64,000 nucleotides of DNA from Flavobacterium sp. N3904 (GTDB lineage: Bacteria; Bacteroidota; Bacteroidia; Flavobacteriales; Flavobacteriaceae). The stretch is taken from NCBI RefSeq assembly GCF_025947305.1, contig NZ_CP110009.1, positions 3,389,501 through 3,453,500 on the forward strand, read 5' to 3'. The first letter of the stretch is position 1. Each line of letters opens with the position of its first letter. The notes beneath the pieces were generated by a model. It saw only the letters and a list, made by a program, of their open reading frames with translations. It did not search any database and had not been told where the DNA came from. Below, piece after piece: positions 19,011 to 29,400 of the stretch. A program made the translations under genes and the position numbers.

Positions 19011-19433
19011 ATGAAACTATTAATAATTACAGTACTGATGCTTTTTAATTCGTATAAAAGTGAAAGCCAAAGTTATTCAACTGACGATAAAAATCTATAT
19101 ATATTCGAATACTATCCTAAAATTTATGGACAAGCTATTCTATGTTTTCTTGAAACACAAGATGCAAATGCATTACAAATTTCTTTTAAAATTTACTATA
19201 CAAAAGATAAAATTTGTAAAGTAATAAAAACCATAGGCAGTAGTGAATATAAGTATCAGAAAAAAGAAGATGGAAATGTTTATGTTTACGGGCTGAAAAT
19301 GAATTGTTATAGTAGTAAAGATTTTAAAGATAAAAGAATTAATAACGATAATTTTTACAAGTTACTATCATCAAATTTTCTTGATATAAATAATAAAGAT
19401 AGATTAGCAATCCTGAATAAATTTTTGAAATAA
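19011..19433 (+). CDS. Candidate immunity protein for the RHS toxin, exported
   Basis: A 140-residue protein with an N-terminal hydrophobic signal ('LLIITVLMLFNSYKSES') and a lysine-rich, mixed alpha/beta body. No family was recognised. The ATG at 19011 lies 2 bases after the RHS stop codon, and that tight coupling to the variable RHS tip is the usual position of a cognate immunity gene. The predicted periplasmic site would fit a toxin acting in the envelope, such as a peptidase on cell wall or lipid. Function is inferred from position only. Confidence 0.55.
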   Translation: MKLLIITVLMLFNSYKSESQSYSTDDKNLYIFEYYPKIYGQAILCFLETQDANALQISFKIYYTKDKICKVIKTIGSSEYKYQKKEDGNVYVYGLKMNCYSSKDFKDKRINNDNFYKLLSSNFLDINNKDRLAILNKFLK

Positions 19434-19697
19434 GAAATCAAAAAGTTAGATATGCAAATACCCCGTCGTGCTGTGTGAATGTCTCCGACTTCGCACCCGT
19501 TCCAATAATCCAAATAGTTAATCAGGCAAAAAAAATGTTTATTTGTAGTAAAAAACTATTGTATTTGAATAAAAAAAAGTATGTCAGACGGATAAAAATA
19601 AGAGATCTGTTGGCACGAGTAATTTTTACATTTTTCAAAAACATAATGATAATAAAATACACAATTAATCTAAATCCTATTTTAGAATATAGATTCT

Positions 19698-22600
19698 ATG
19701 AAACACAAATTACTTTTTACTATACTTTTATATACATCGCTGGCTTTCTCCCAACAGGAAGCTAGTAATTGGTACTTTGGAGAAAATGCAGGAATTAAAT
19801 TCCACGCTGATGGTTCTGTAACCCCACTTATAGATGGGCAATTGAATACTATAGAAGGTTGTGCCACATTGTCGGACAGTAATGGTGATTTAATGTTTTA
19901 TACAGATGGAATAACAGTTTACAATAGGAAGCATCAAATTATGTTAAACGGCACTGGTCTGAAAGGACATACTTCAAGTACCCAGTCGGCAACAATAGTC
20001 CAAAAACCAGGTTCTTCTAATTTATTTTATCTTTTAACAATAGATGCCATTGCTGGAACAAATGGATTAATGTATAGCGAAATTGATATCACTCTTGATG
20101 GTGGTTTGGGAGGTATTACAGCAAATAAGAATATCCAGATATTAACTCCTCTTTGTGAAAAACTTTCTGTTGTAAAGCATGCAAATGGAATTGATTATTG
20201 GGTTGTTTCACATGGTTGGAAAAACAATACGTTTTATGCTCACCTACTATCTTCCTCTGGCATAAATTCAACTCCCGTAATTTCAAATTCAGGTATTGTG
20301 GTTGATGATTCGTCAATAAATAATGTAATGGGTTATATGAAAATATCACCCAATGGAAAAAAAATAGTTTTATGCCATTTTTTTTTAGATCAAACACAGC
20401 TATTTGATTTTGATACAACAACAGGTGTAATATCAAATCCCATCGATATAAACGATGGACACCAACCTTATGGAGCAGAATTTTCACCAAATAGTGAAGT
20501 GTTGTATGTTTCTCTTCAACTAAGTCGTGAAGTTTTCCAATATGATTTGAATGCATCAGACATAGCTTTAAGCCAAAATTTGATTGTAACTTCTCCTTAT
20601 TATTTAGGTGCATTACAGTTAGGACCTAACAATAAAATTTATATAGCAAATTTTAACACTTCGAGCCTAGGTGTAATAAACAACCCTGACATTTTAGGGG
20701 TAGGTTGCGATTTGCAAACCGGTTTGGTGAATTTGGGAGGAAGAAATTCAGTCATTGGTTTACCTGCGTTTTGCCAATCTTATTTTAATCCTTCATTCAC
20801 GGTCAAAAATGTGTGCCACGGCAATACCACTGAGTTTACTGTTAATTCATCCGAAAACATAACTTCAGCAACTTGGGATTTCGGAGACGGTACTACTTCA
20901 AACACTATTAATCCAACTCATGTATATGCAAATACAGGCACATACAGTGTCACGGTTACCGCAACAAATGCAAACGGTACCAGTTTTAAAACTAAAGAAA
21001 TAACTATTTATCAAGTCCCAACCTCATCAAAACCTGCTGATATGTTGGTTTGCGACGACAATAATGACGGTTTATATACTTTTGATTTAACAACGCAAAA
21101 TACAGCCATTTTAAACGGCCAGGATCCTAGTTTATTTAAAGTAAACTATTATGCTAGTAATGTGCTTATTGCTTCGCCAACAACATATACTAATTCATTA
21201 GCCTATCAACAGGAAACCATCACCGCCGAAGTCTCCAACAAAGCCAATGGCGAATGCAAAAGCACAACCACTTTCAATATTGACGTATTTGATACGCCTT
21301 TGCCCAATTTACCAACTGCTATTATAAATTTAACGAGTTGCGACAACACCAGTGTTGGAACTGATAGTGATGGAAAAGTTATTTTTGATTTAACGCAAAA
21401 AGCAACTACGATATTAAACGGTCAATCGACTACTCAGTTTTTGGTTTCGTATTTCAAAGATTTGGGATTCACACAACCCATTTTGACACCAACGACCTAT
21501 CAAAATACCAATCCAACAGAAACCATTTTTGTAAAAGTGGCCAACAAAGACAATCCTAGTTGTACAGCGACTACTTCATTCCAAATTGAAGTTTTTGCTT
21601 TGCCAGTCATTACCAATGTAGTCGACTTGAAACAATGTGATGATGATATCGATGGTTTTAGTGTTTTTAATTTGGAGGAAGCCATCAGCAAAATAACGGC
21701 CAATACAACAGTTGAAAACATTGCTTTTTTCAAAACGGCATTAGATGCACAAAACAATACTAACCCAATTCTAAACCCAACGAACTATACCAATCAAACC
21801 GTCAGTATCGACAAAATATTTGTTAGAGTGTCTAATGCTAACGGCTGTTACAGAATTGCTCAACTGAACCTTATTATTTCAACCACGCAAATTCCATTGG
21901 ATTTTATAGAAAATTTCACCCAATGCGATGATGCTATTTCCGGCACCAATACAGATGGAATTGCTTCATTTGATTTTAGTGGTGTAACCGCTAAAATACT
22001 TAAGATAATGCCTGTTGGACAACAATTGGATATTACCTACTATAGAAATTTAGCAGATGCACTGGCAGAGAAAAATAGCATTTCGGATATTTCAAATTAC
22101 AGAAATATAGGGTATCCAAACACTCAAAACATTTACATCCGTGTCGATAGCAGACTGAATAACGATTGTTTGGGATTGGGAAATCACATTACACTCACCG
22201 TCGAACCCATTCCTATTGTACAGTCAATGAAACAAAACCATTGCGACGACAATCAGGATGGGCTATATGCTTTTGACACATCTGCAATTCAAACTAACTT
22301 GCTGAATGGATTGTCCAATGTCTCTGTTTCTTATTTCGACCAAAACAACAATCCATTGCCAAGTCCGTTGCCCAATCCATTTATAACAGGTTCTCAAACG
22401 CTAAAAGTGGTTGTAAAAAACAATACCGCCAACGCCTGTTCATTTGACACCACATTGCAGTTTATCGTAGACGATTTACCCGAGGCCTTTCCAATACCCA
22501 CATCACGAACAACCGTTTGCGATGATGAAACAGATCCTGTTTTACAGGACGGTAAATTTGCTTTTGACACTTCCGGTTACCAAACTGCAATTCTGGGAGG

Positions 22601-23498
22601 ACAGACGGGAATGACAGTCAATTATTTTGATGGGAATAACATTGCGCTATCCAGTCCGTTGCCGAATCCTTTTGTAACCGCTACACAAACTATAAAAGTG
22701 GAAGTGGTCAATCCAATAAATCCAACTTGCACGGCGACAATAGTAATTCCATTGGTTGTTAATCCAGTTCCGAAGATTCAATTAACAGGAGACGAACTGG
22801 TCTGCAGTGACTTGCCCACTTTTACCAAAATTATCAATGCGGGGCTACTGGACGAAAGTCAAAAAAATAATTTCACTTATACTTGGACACTCGATGGAAA
22901 CCTCATTACAGGAGAAACGAATTATGATTTGACGGTCAATAAAAAAGGAATGTACAAAGTAGCAACAACCAATAGTCAGGGCTGTTCCAGAACAAGAACT
23001 ATCACGGTAAACGCATCCGACAAAGCAACTGTAAAAGTAGACATTGTTGATTTGTCTTCAGAAAACAGCATAACCGTTTTGGCAACAGGTGCTGGCGACT
23101 ATGTTTTTTCTCTGGATAATGAATATGGAGACTATCAAAACAACAATACATTTGTCAATGTTCCTGCGGGAATTCACACTGTTTTTGTAAAAGACCTGAA
23201 TGGTTGCGGAATAGTTCCTCAGGAAGTCGCCCTTTTGGGAATTCCAACGTATTTCACGCCCAATCAGGACGGGTACAATGACACCTGGAACCTGAAAGGG
23301 GTAAATACAATTTTCAATGCAAAAACTACGGTTCGAATTTTTGATCGTTACGGAAAATTGATAAAAGAAATTAATCCAATGGGCGACGGTTGGGACGGTA
23401 CATACATGGGTCAGCAAATGCCCGCCACAGATTATTGGTATTCGATTCAGCTACAGGATGGCAGGGCCTTCAAAGGGCATTTTGCATTGAAAAGATAG
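19698..23498 (+). CDS. PKD-domain surface protein with T9SS type B (gliding motility-associated) C-terminal domain
   Basis: A 1266-residue protein with signal peptide and an N-terminal seven-bladed-type region typical of gliding-associated proteins ('NWYFGENAGIKF', 'FYTDGITVYNRKHQIM'). A PKD domain follows at about 375-445 ('ATWDFGDGTTSNTINPTHVY'), then about six repeats of 80-90 residues starting 'CDDNNDGLYTFD', 'CDDDIDGFSVFN', 'CDDNQDGLYAFD' and similar. The last 80 residues are the type B sorting domain ('YFTPNQDGYNDTWNL', 'RIFDRYGKLIKEI', 'GWDGTYMGQQMPATDYWY'). It is secreted by the T9SS and probably acts as an adhesin or surface structural protein. The Asp-rich repeats may bind calcium. 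Confidence 0.92.
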   Translation: MKHKLLFTILLYTSLAFSQQEASNWYFGENAGIKFHADGSVTPLIDGQLNTIEGCATLSDSNGDLMFYTDGITVYNRKHQIMLNGTGLKGHTSSTQSATIVQKPGSSNLFYLLTIDAIAGTNGLMYSEIDITLDGGLGGITANKNIQILTPLCEKLSVVKHANGIDYWVVSHGWKNNTFYAHLLSSSGINSTPVISNSGIVVDDSSINNVMGYMKISPNGKKIVLCHFFLDQTQLFDFDTTTGVISNPIDINDGHQPYGAEFSPNSEVLYVSLQLSREVFQYDLNASDIALSQNLIVTSPYYLGALQLGPNNKIYIANFNTSSLGVINNPDILGVGCDLQTGLVNLGGRNSVIGLPAFCQSYFNPSFTVKNVCHGNTTEFTVNSSENITSATWDFGDGTTSNTINPTHVYANTGTYSVTVTATNANGTSFKTKEITIYQVPTSSKPADMLVCDDNNDGLYTFDLTTQNTAILNGQDPSLFKVNYYASNVLIASPTTYTNSLAYQQETITAEVSNKANGECKSTTTFNIDVFDTPLPNLPTAIINLTSCDNTSVGTDSDGKVIFDLTQKATTILNGQSTTQFLVSYFKDLGFTQPILTPTTYQNTNPTETIFVKVANKDNPSCTATTSFQIEVFALPVITNVVDLKQCDDDIDGFSVFNLEEAISKITANTTVENIAFFKTALDAQNNTNPILNPTNYTNQTVSIDKIFVRVSNANGCYRIAQLNLIISTTQIPLDFIENFTQCDDAISGTNTDGIASFDFSGVTAKILKIMPVGQQLDITYYRNLADALAEKNSISDISNYRNIGYPNTQNIYIRVDSRLNNDCLGLGNHITLTVEPIPIVQSMKQNHCDDNQDGLYAFDTSAIQTNLLNGLSNVSVSYFDQNNNPLPSPLPNPFITGSQTLKVVVKNNTANACSFDTTLQFIVDDLPEAFPIPTSRTTVCDDETDPVLQDGKFAFDTSGYQTAILGGQTGMTVNYFDGNNIALSSPLPNPFVTATQTIKVEVVNPINPTCTATIVIPLVVNPVPKIQLTGDELVCSDLPTFTKIINAGLLDESQKNNFTYTWTLDGNLITGETNYDLTVNKKGMYKVATTNSQGCSRTRTITVNASDKATVKVDIVDLSSENSITVLATGAGDYVFSLDNEYGDYQNNNTFVNVPAGIHTVFVKDLNGCGIVPQEVALLGIPTYFTPNQDGYNDTWNLKGVNTIFNAKTTVRIFDRYGKLIKEINPMGDGWDGTYMGQQMPATDYWYSIQLQDGRAFKGHFALKR

Positions 23499-23518
23499 GG
23501 AATTTATAGCCACTTTAA

Positions 23519-23890
23519 TTAATTAGATTTAGTTGATTCAATAGTTGAATTTTTTAATGCAAATTTATTTCTTAAAACCATCATATCCTCACTCACTTTT
23601 TTGTCTAATATCTTTGCATAATGCTGTGTGGTTTTTAAATTTTTATGACCTAGCATTTTGCTTACGCTTTCTATAGGAACACCATTTGTAAGGGTCACAG
23701 TCGTTGCAAAAGTATGTCGAGCAATGTGGAAAGTTAATTCTTTTTCAACATCACAAACAGTTGCTATCTCTTTTAAATATCCATTCATTTTTTGGTTGCT
23801 TAAAATTGGAAGTAATTTACCCTCATTGATACTCTGTGGATGGTTCTCATATTTATCGATAATCATTTGCGTCACTGGAAGGATTGGGAT
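23519..23890 (-). pseudogene. C-terminal remnant of a tyrosine recombinase (integrase)
   Basis: About 118-123 residues of the catalytic C-terminal part of a Bacteroidota integrase: 'HIARHTFATTVTL' (HxxR) and 'LGHKNLKTTQHYAKIL' (LGH and the nucleophile Tyr). The N-terminal arm-binding and core-binding domains and the first catalytic Arg are missing. Upstream in the reading direction the frame retains a few more integrase-like residues ('IPILPVTQMI') and then meets a stop, so there is no full-length gene. It marks the edge of an old integrated element just before the cassette cluster. Confidence 0.85.
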
Positions 23891-24324
23891 TTAAAGATAG
23901 AAAAAAGATTACAAAATACGATGTGAGAAAGATATTTAAATCCCGATGGCGGATAAGTATCTAAGCACGATAATCCGGATGGGGCGGATTTGTAATCCAT
24001 GCGCACAAAGTAGATCAACAATCTAAAACACCCGAGGCTTTATCCGAACTGACGAAGTTGCCACTCGCAAGGATTTGCCCTCAAACGAAGGAAAGTAAAG
24101 AAGTAATCGATGCACACACAGTAATTAGACAACCCACTTCCCCCTCGTTCTCAAAATCAATCCAAAATTATTCTATTGATATTTTGTAAGGATTAATATG
24201 TATATTTGATTTTAAGAAAGGGTAATATAAACATTATATCCCTTTTTTTGGAGGATGTGTTTGACGAAGTCACACGTATATATTAGTTATGCCATTTTAG
24301 AAATCTCATTAAAAACAAGAACCT
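23891..24324. other. Noncoding stretch before the first cassette
   Basis: About 430 bases with no gene. The part around 23940-24140 is more GC-rich than its flanks and looks like decayed mobile DNA. At 24286-24292 is GTTATGC, a good match to the integron R' box GTTRRRY-like core, 33 bases before the first cassette gene. Confidence 0.4.
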
Positions 24325-24966
24325 ATGCCTGTTTTAGTTGATACACTTTTTAAAGAATTTAATTTGGAATATTCAAAGCCCTATAAATGGAATGAAAAGC
24401 TTGATGCAGATTTTAATGGTGTTTATATAATATCGACATCAAATAATCCAAAATTACCCAATCAAAGTAATATTGGATTTAACATCTGTAACAGAGCGTT
24501 TGAAACTTGGCTTATTGAAGCACCAGATTTAGAAATTGAAGGACAAAAGGTGACAGATATTGTTCAAGTTAAAGAATACTTGACAAAATTTTGGAATGTT
24601 AATGAAAACATACTTTATATCGGAGAATCAACTTCAAAAACGAATCCAATTAAGAAAAGAGTTAATCAATTTTATATTCATAAGGTCGGTCAAAAAGGTC
24701 CACATACTGGAGGTTATTGGATAAAGCTTCTAGCGTGTCTTGAAGATTTACATATATTTTTTGCGAAAAGTTCTAATCCAAGAGAAACAGAATTTAAAAT
24801 GATAATGAAATATGTAGAATTAAGTTCCGGTAAAAGTTTTTTTGACCTTGAGAATTTAAGTAATTATTTTCCTTTTGCTAATTCAAAAGTTGACATATTG
24901 AAAAGTAATTCAATCAAAAATCATATAAACAAAAATACTAGAGCCAAAAAGAAAAACGGCGGATAA
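24325..24966 (+). CDS. GIY-YIG-like protein in an integron-type cassette
   Basis: A 213-residue protein. Residues 32-38 ('NGVYIIS') and 96-101 ('LYIGES') form the two short strands of a GIY-YIG-like nuclease fold, followed by 'IKKRVNQF' (the conserved Arg helix) and a later Glu in 'PRETEFKMIM'. That order fits the family, but the spacing between the two strands is longer than usual, so activity is uncertain. The C-terminus is Lys/Asn-rich and basic. The gene begins shortly after a GTTATGC box and its stop lies inside an attC-like repeat, the one-gene-one-attC layout of an integron cassette. It is probably a DNA-processing or defence enzyme. Confidence 0.6.
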   Translation: MPVLVDTLFKEFNLEYSKPYKWNEKLDADFNGVYIISTSNNPKLPNQSNIGFNICNRAFETWLIEAPDLEIEGQKVTDIVQVKEYLTKFWNVNENILYIGESTSKTNPIKKRVNQFYIHKVGQKGPHTGGYWIKLLACLEDLHIFFAKSSNPRETEFKMIMKYVELSSGKSFFDLENLSNYFPFANSKVDILKSNSIKNHINKNTRAKKKNGG

Positions 24967-25089
24967 CAGGTACAACGAATTTGGGCAATTGACTTAATGG
25001 AAATATAGTTTTGTATTTGGGAGATTTGGCAAATCCGAAGAATAGGCTTAATTTAGTACCAAACCCGCTGTAGTAGTGGGACATTAGCG
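24961..25089. other. attC-like recombination site A
   Basis: It begins with GGATAAC (imperfect complement of the GTTATGC box before the gene), then 'tacaac'. An AT-rich arm follows with 'ttggcaaatcc', then 'aaacccgctgtagtagtggg' and ATTAGCG at 25083-25089. 'tacaac'/'gctgtag' and 'tttggg'/'accaaa' pair across the site, the bulged-stem form of attC. It shares its right half closely with site B. Confidence 0.6.
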
Positions 25090-25282
25090 GTAATCCGCCG
25101 CCCCCATAGTCCGCGTGCCTTACCTCCCGAAGCTAACGTCAAAAAGTGAAAAATGAAATGAATTATTAAAGAAAAACAATATATTAAAAATACTTGATTT
25201 TAAAAGCATTATAAAAACGTTAGTTAGAATTTTAAAAACTAAAAGAAAAATAAGATGTTTAACCAAATAATATCCCAGAAAA

Positions 25283-25975
25283 GTGGAAAAATCTATATTT
25301 ATAAAACATCCGTCAAAATTATTAAGTGACCTTTACTCTAAAAAAAATTATCAAGGAGCAAATCCATTTGATGCAAAAATTTTATTTGTCGGAAGAGACC
25401 CAAATTGGGCAATTGATTTAGAAAGTAAAGAAATGTTCAATTTTGTTTCTGAATATCTAACTGATGGAATATCTTTTTGGAAAACGCACAATATTCATCA
25501 CCCTTTTTTATTGCCAAATTATAAAGGTGATGGCAAACGATATCATAAAATTTTTTCTAAACTAAAAGTTGACAGTAATGAATCAAGTAAAATTTCTTTC
25601 GTAGAATTACTTGGTTTTCCTACCACAGGAATGGCTAAAAAAAATAATAAGATATTTTTAGAGTATTTAATTTCAGAAGAAAATCGAAATCACTTAATTG
25701 AGCTGAATAACTTATTAAACGATTTTGAAAAAACTATATTCATTGCTTGGGGACTGATAGAAGATTTTAAATTCTTAAACCGAAAAACTGGATTATTTAA
25801 AAAATTTGCTGAATTAGATAAAAGTGAAATGAATATAAGTGACTTAAATGAATTTGAAAATATTTATATTCATCGACATTTTTCCGATGCAATTAGTAAT
25901 ATAACGCTTGAGAAAATGGAAATAAAACTTAAACAGCAACTGCAAAAAACTACCGCTAACACACGCTACAAATAA
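25283..25975 (+). CDS. Uracil-DNA-glycosylase-like protein in an integron-type cassette
   Basis: A 230-residue protein starting at a GTG. Residues 26-43 ('NPFDAKILFVGRDPNWAI') resemble the first strand and catalytic loop of the UDG fold ('GxDPxx'), and 'ISFVELLGFPTTG' resembles the second conserved block. It is close in layout to uncharacterised Bacteroidota proteins with 'GANPFDAK' and 'HHPFLLPxYKGDG' motifs, both present here. The C-terminal His of 'IHRHFSD' could play the role of the glycosylase His. Its stop lies within attC site B. It may act on modified or mismatched bases, or in phage defence; this is inference. Confidence 0.5.
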   Translation: MEKSIFIKHPSKLLSDLYSKKNYQGANPFDAKILFVGRDPNWAIDLESKEMFNFVSEYLTDGISFWKTHNIHHPFLLPNYKGDGKRYHKIFSKLKVDSNESSKISFVELLGFPTTGMAKKNNKIFLEYLISEENRNHLIELNNLLNDFEKTIFIAWGLIEDFKFLNRKTGLFKKFAELDKSEMNISDLNEFENIYIHRHFSDAISNITLEKMEIKLKQQLQKTTANTRYK

Positions 25976-26099
25976 TTTGGGTTTTAGGCTTAATTTGAAA
26001 TTGGTTTTGCATTTGGGTCCCGATAGCTATCGGGATTGGCAAATCCAAATAATGGGTTTAAATTAGTCCCAAACCCGTTGTAGTAAAGGGACGTTCTGC
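25954..26099. other. attC-like recombination site B
   Basis: CGCTAAC at 25954-25960 is the reverse complement of the (A/G)TTAGCG box opening this cassette at 25083. Then come 'acacgctacaa', an arm with 'tttggg', 'ttggcaaatcc', 'cccaaacccgttgtag', 'aaagggac' and GTTCTGC at 26093-26099. The 'gctacaa/ttgtag' and 'tttggg/cccaaa' pairs give the L and inner stems of an attC. An 18-bp perfect palindrome (26018-26035) is inserted in the apical part. Confidence 0.65.
26018..26035. repeat. 18-bp perfect palindrome inside attC site B
   Basis: 'tcccgatag' joined to its exact reverse complement. It is absent from site A at the matching place, so it looks like a small inserted repeat. Similar short CCCGATAGCTATCGGG palindromes are dispersed in Bacteroidota genomes, from general knowledge. 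Confidence 0.7.
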
Positions 26100-26447
26100 G
26101 CTACCTATTAACCGAAAGGGGACTATTAAAAAGTACCAGTTAATTAGAGCAAAAATTCATTAATACTAGTTTCAAATTTTTGGATATTTTAAATGAAGAG
26201 AAATGAAGCATATTTTATCAAAATGAGGAAAACCGTAAGATTGAATAATATCCAAGCTGTAAATTTGATTTTTGTACTTTCAAACTAATTTGAAATATAT
26301 AAATAAAGTTTTACAGAAAATACCTCAAAACTCATTCAATATTTTTATAGGATATTTAGCCAAAAACAATTAGATTTACAATTCGTACTTGCAGTTGGAA
26401 ACTTTTATAAAACAACAGAATGTACATAAAGTTAATAACACACAAAA
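26100..26447. other. Noncoding stretch before hsdR
   Basis: About 350 bases of AT-rich sequence with no gene, inverted repeat or clear promoter recognised. The hsdR promoter must lie here. Confidence 0.4.
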
Positions 26448-29400
26448 ATGGCATTCAACGAAGATTCTCGTGTTAAAATCCCTACTATACTCCATTTAAC
26501 CCGTTTAGGATATAATTACATATCATTGAAAAATGCCGTTTGGGATGAAAACACAAACATTTTCAATACCGTTTTTATAGACAGTATTTCTAAAATCAAT
26601 CCAACTATTGATTTATCCGACTGCCGCAGACTATTAGATGAAGTTTCTTTATTGCTCGATAATGAAGATTTGGGAAAAGCTTTTTATGAACGGATTACAG
26701 AAAAATCAGGTATTCGATTAATCGATTTCGAGAACTTTGACAACAACACTTTCAATATAGTAACAGAGCTGACTTGCAAAAAAGATGATGAAGAGTTTCG
26801 CCCAGATATTACACTTCTAATCAATGGAATGCCTTTGATTTTTATTGAAGTAAAAAAACCAAACAATCAAGATGGGATTTTAGCGGAGCACAAACGCATT
26901 CAAACTCGTTTTGAAAACAAGAAATTCAGAAAATTTGTCAACATCACACAATTAATGATTTTCTCCAATAATATGGAGTATGACAATAGTTCTCCGATGA
27001 CAATTGAAGGGGCTTTTTATGCCACAGCATCATATCAAAAACCATCCTTTAATTATTTTCGAGAAGAAGATACTTTTGATTTGAATGCACTTCTGACTGA
27101 AATTGATGATGCCAATGAAACGGCTATTTTAAAAGACAATAACGTAGTTGGAATCAAAAATTCTCCGGAATTTATAACCAATAAAAATCCTGATACACCA
27201 ACCAACAAAATCTGTACTTCTTTGTTCCAAAAGGAAAGGTTGCAGTTTATGCTTCAATATTCAATAGCTTATGTTAAAGGAAGTAAGGGCTTGCAAAAAC
27301 ACATTATGCGTTATCCACAGCTTTTTGCCACCAAAGCCATTGAAAAAAAGTTAGAAGAAGGGATCAAAAAAGGAATTATTTGGCATACACAAGGAAGCGG
27401 AAAAACAGCCCTAGCATATTACAATGTTAAATACTTGACGGATTATTTCCAAAATAAAAATGTTGTCCCAAAATTCTATTTTATTGTAGATCGATTGGAT
27501 TTGCTAATTCAGGCTGGAAAGGAATTTAAAAGCAGAGGATTAGTGGTTCATAATATTAATTCAAGAGAAGAATTCGCAAAGGATATTAAATCGACTAGCG
27601 TTATTCATAATAACTTAGGAAAAGCTGAAATAACCGTTGTCAATATCCAAAAATTTCAAGACGACCCTGATGTGGTCCGGAATACCGATTATCAATTGAA
27701 TATTCAGCGGGTGTATTTCCTAGATGAAGTACATCGTAGCTATAACCCAAAAGGGAGTTTCCTGGCAAACCTAAATGAATCGGATACCAATGCTATTAAA
27801 ATTGGATTAACTGGAACTCCATTATTGGGAAACGATTACAATTCCAAAGCATTGTTTGGTGGTTACATTCACAAATATTATTACAATTCCTCTATTGCTG
27901 ATGGATACACACTTCGATTAATTCGTGAGGAAATTGAAACGAGTTACAAACTGACAATGCAACAAGCATTAGAAGATATTGAAATTCTAAAAGGAAATGC
28001 CGACAAGAAAATCGTTTATGCACATCCGAAGTTTGTAGAACCAATGCTCGATTATATCGTTCAGGATTTTGAAAAAACGAGGATTGCAATGAATGATAAT
28101 ACCATTGGTGGACTGGTGGTTTGTGATTCATCCGAACAAGCTAAAATGTTGTTTGAAATATTCGAATCCAAATATTCGGAAAAAAAGACAAATAACGAAA
28201 CGCTCTTGTTGGCTGCCGAACCTTCAGAAAGCTACGGAAGCAAAAAGAAAACAGAAAGTAAAGTAACTTCCGCAGCCGTGATTCTTCATGATGTGGGAAC
28301 GAAACAAGAACGCAAAGATAAAGTCGAGGAATTCAAAGACGGTAAAATTGATTTCCTATTTGTGTATAATATGCTACTAACCGGTTTTGATGCGCCACGA
28401 TTGAAGAAATTATACATTGGCCGGGTCATCAAGGCCCACAATTTATTGCAAACTTTAACACGTGTTAATAGAACTTACAAAGAGTTTAGATACGGTTACG
28501 TAGTAGATTTTGCCGACATTCAAAAAGAATTTGACAAGACCAACCAAGATTATTTCAACGAATTGCAGGAAGAATTGGGAGACGAAATGGTTCATTTTGA
28601 AAACCTATTCAAATCGGCAGAAGAAATTGATTTTGAAATCAAAGAAATCAAAGATGTCTTGTTTCCTTTTGATATTAAAAATGCGGAGATTTTTTCCCAG
28701 CAAATCACTCAAATCAATGACAGAAGTGAAATGTTGAAAATCACACGAGCTCTAAACAATGCAAAGTGTTTGTATAATTTGATTCGTTTATCTGGCAATT
28801 ATGAAATGCTTGATGAATTAGATTTTCATAAACTTACTGTATTATCAAGAGAAGCCAATAACCATTTGGCTCTCATCAATACCAAAGAAGCATTAGAAAA
28901 CAATGTAGATACTTCGAATTTGTTGAATATCGCTTTAGAAGACGTTTATTTTGCTTTTGTAAAAATTAAAGAAAGTGAAATGGTATTAGCAGATCAACTA
29001 AAAAACACCTTGCAAAAAACTAGAGAAATGTTGGGCGGTAATTTTGATAAAAATGATCCTGTGTTCATCTCGTTAAAAGAAGAATTGGAACGTCTTTTCA
29101 AAAAGAAAAATTTGAGCGAAGTGACAAAGGAAGAAATGGAACGCAACATTGCAGCATTAGAAAAAATATATGCCAAAGCCAGAGAACTGGAACGCAAAAA
29201 CCTATTGATTAGAGCCAAGTATGATAACGATGAAAAATACGCTCGCTTGCACAAACGCTTAATGGAAAAAGATCCTTTGACCGACAGCGAAAGTAAATTG
29301 TTTGAAGCTTTGCAAGGACTAAAAAAAGAAATTGATTTGCATATTATTCAAAACTCAAAAATGCTCGAAAACGAAAGTTTTATTGAACGAATGATGATGC

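Noticed and set aside
19475..19765. 96-codon frame before the gliding-associated gene
   Set aside because: It overlaps the true signal peptide start at 19698 in another frame and has a composition unlike a protein.
20870..23300. Direct repeats in the gliding-associated gene as a possible CRISPR-like array
   Set aside because: They are coding repeats of about 250 bases with diverged sequence, in one open frame.
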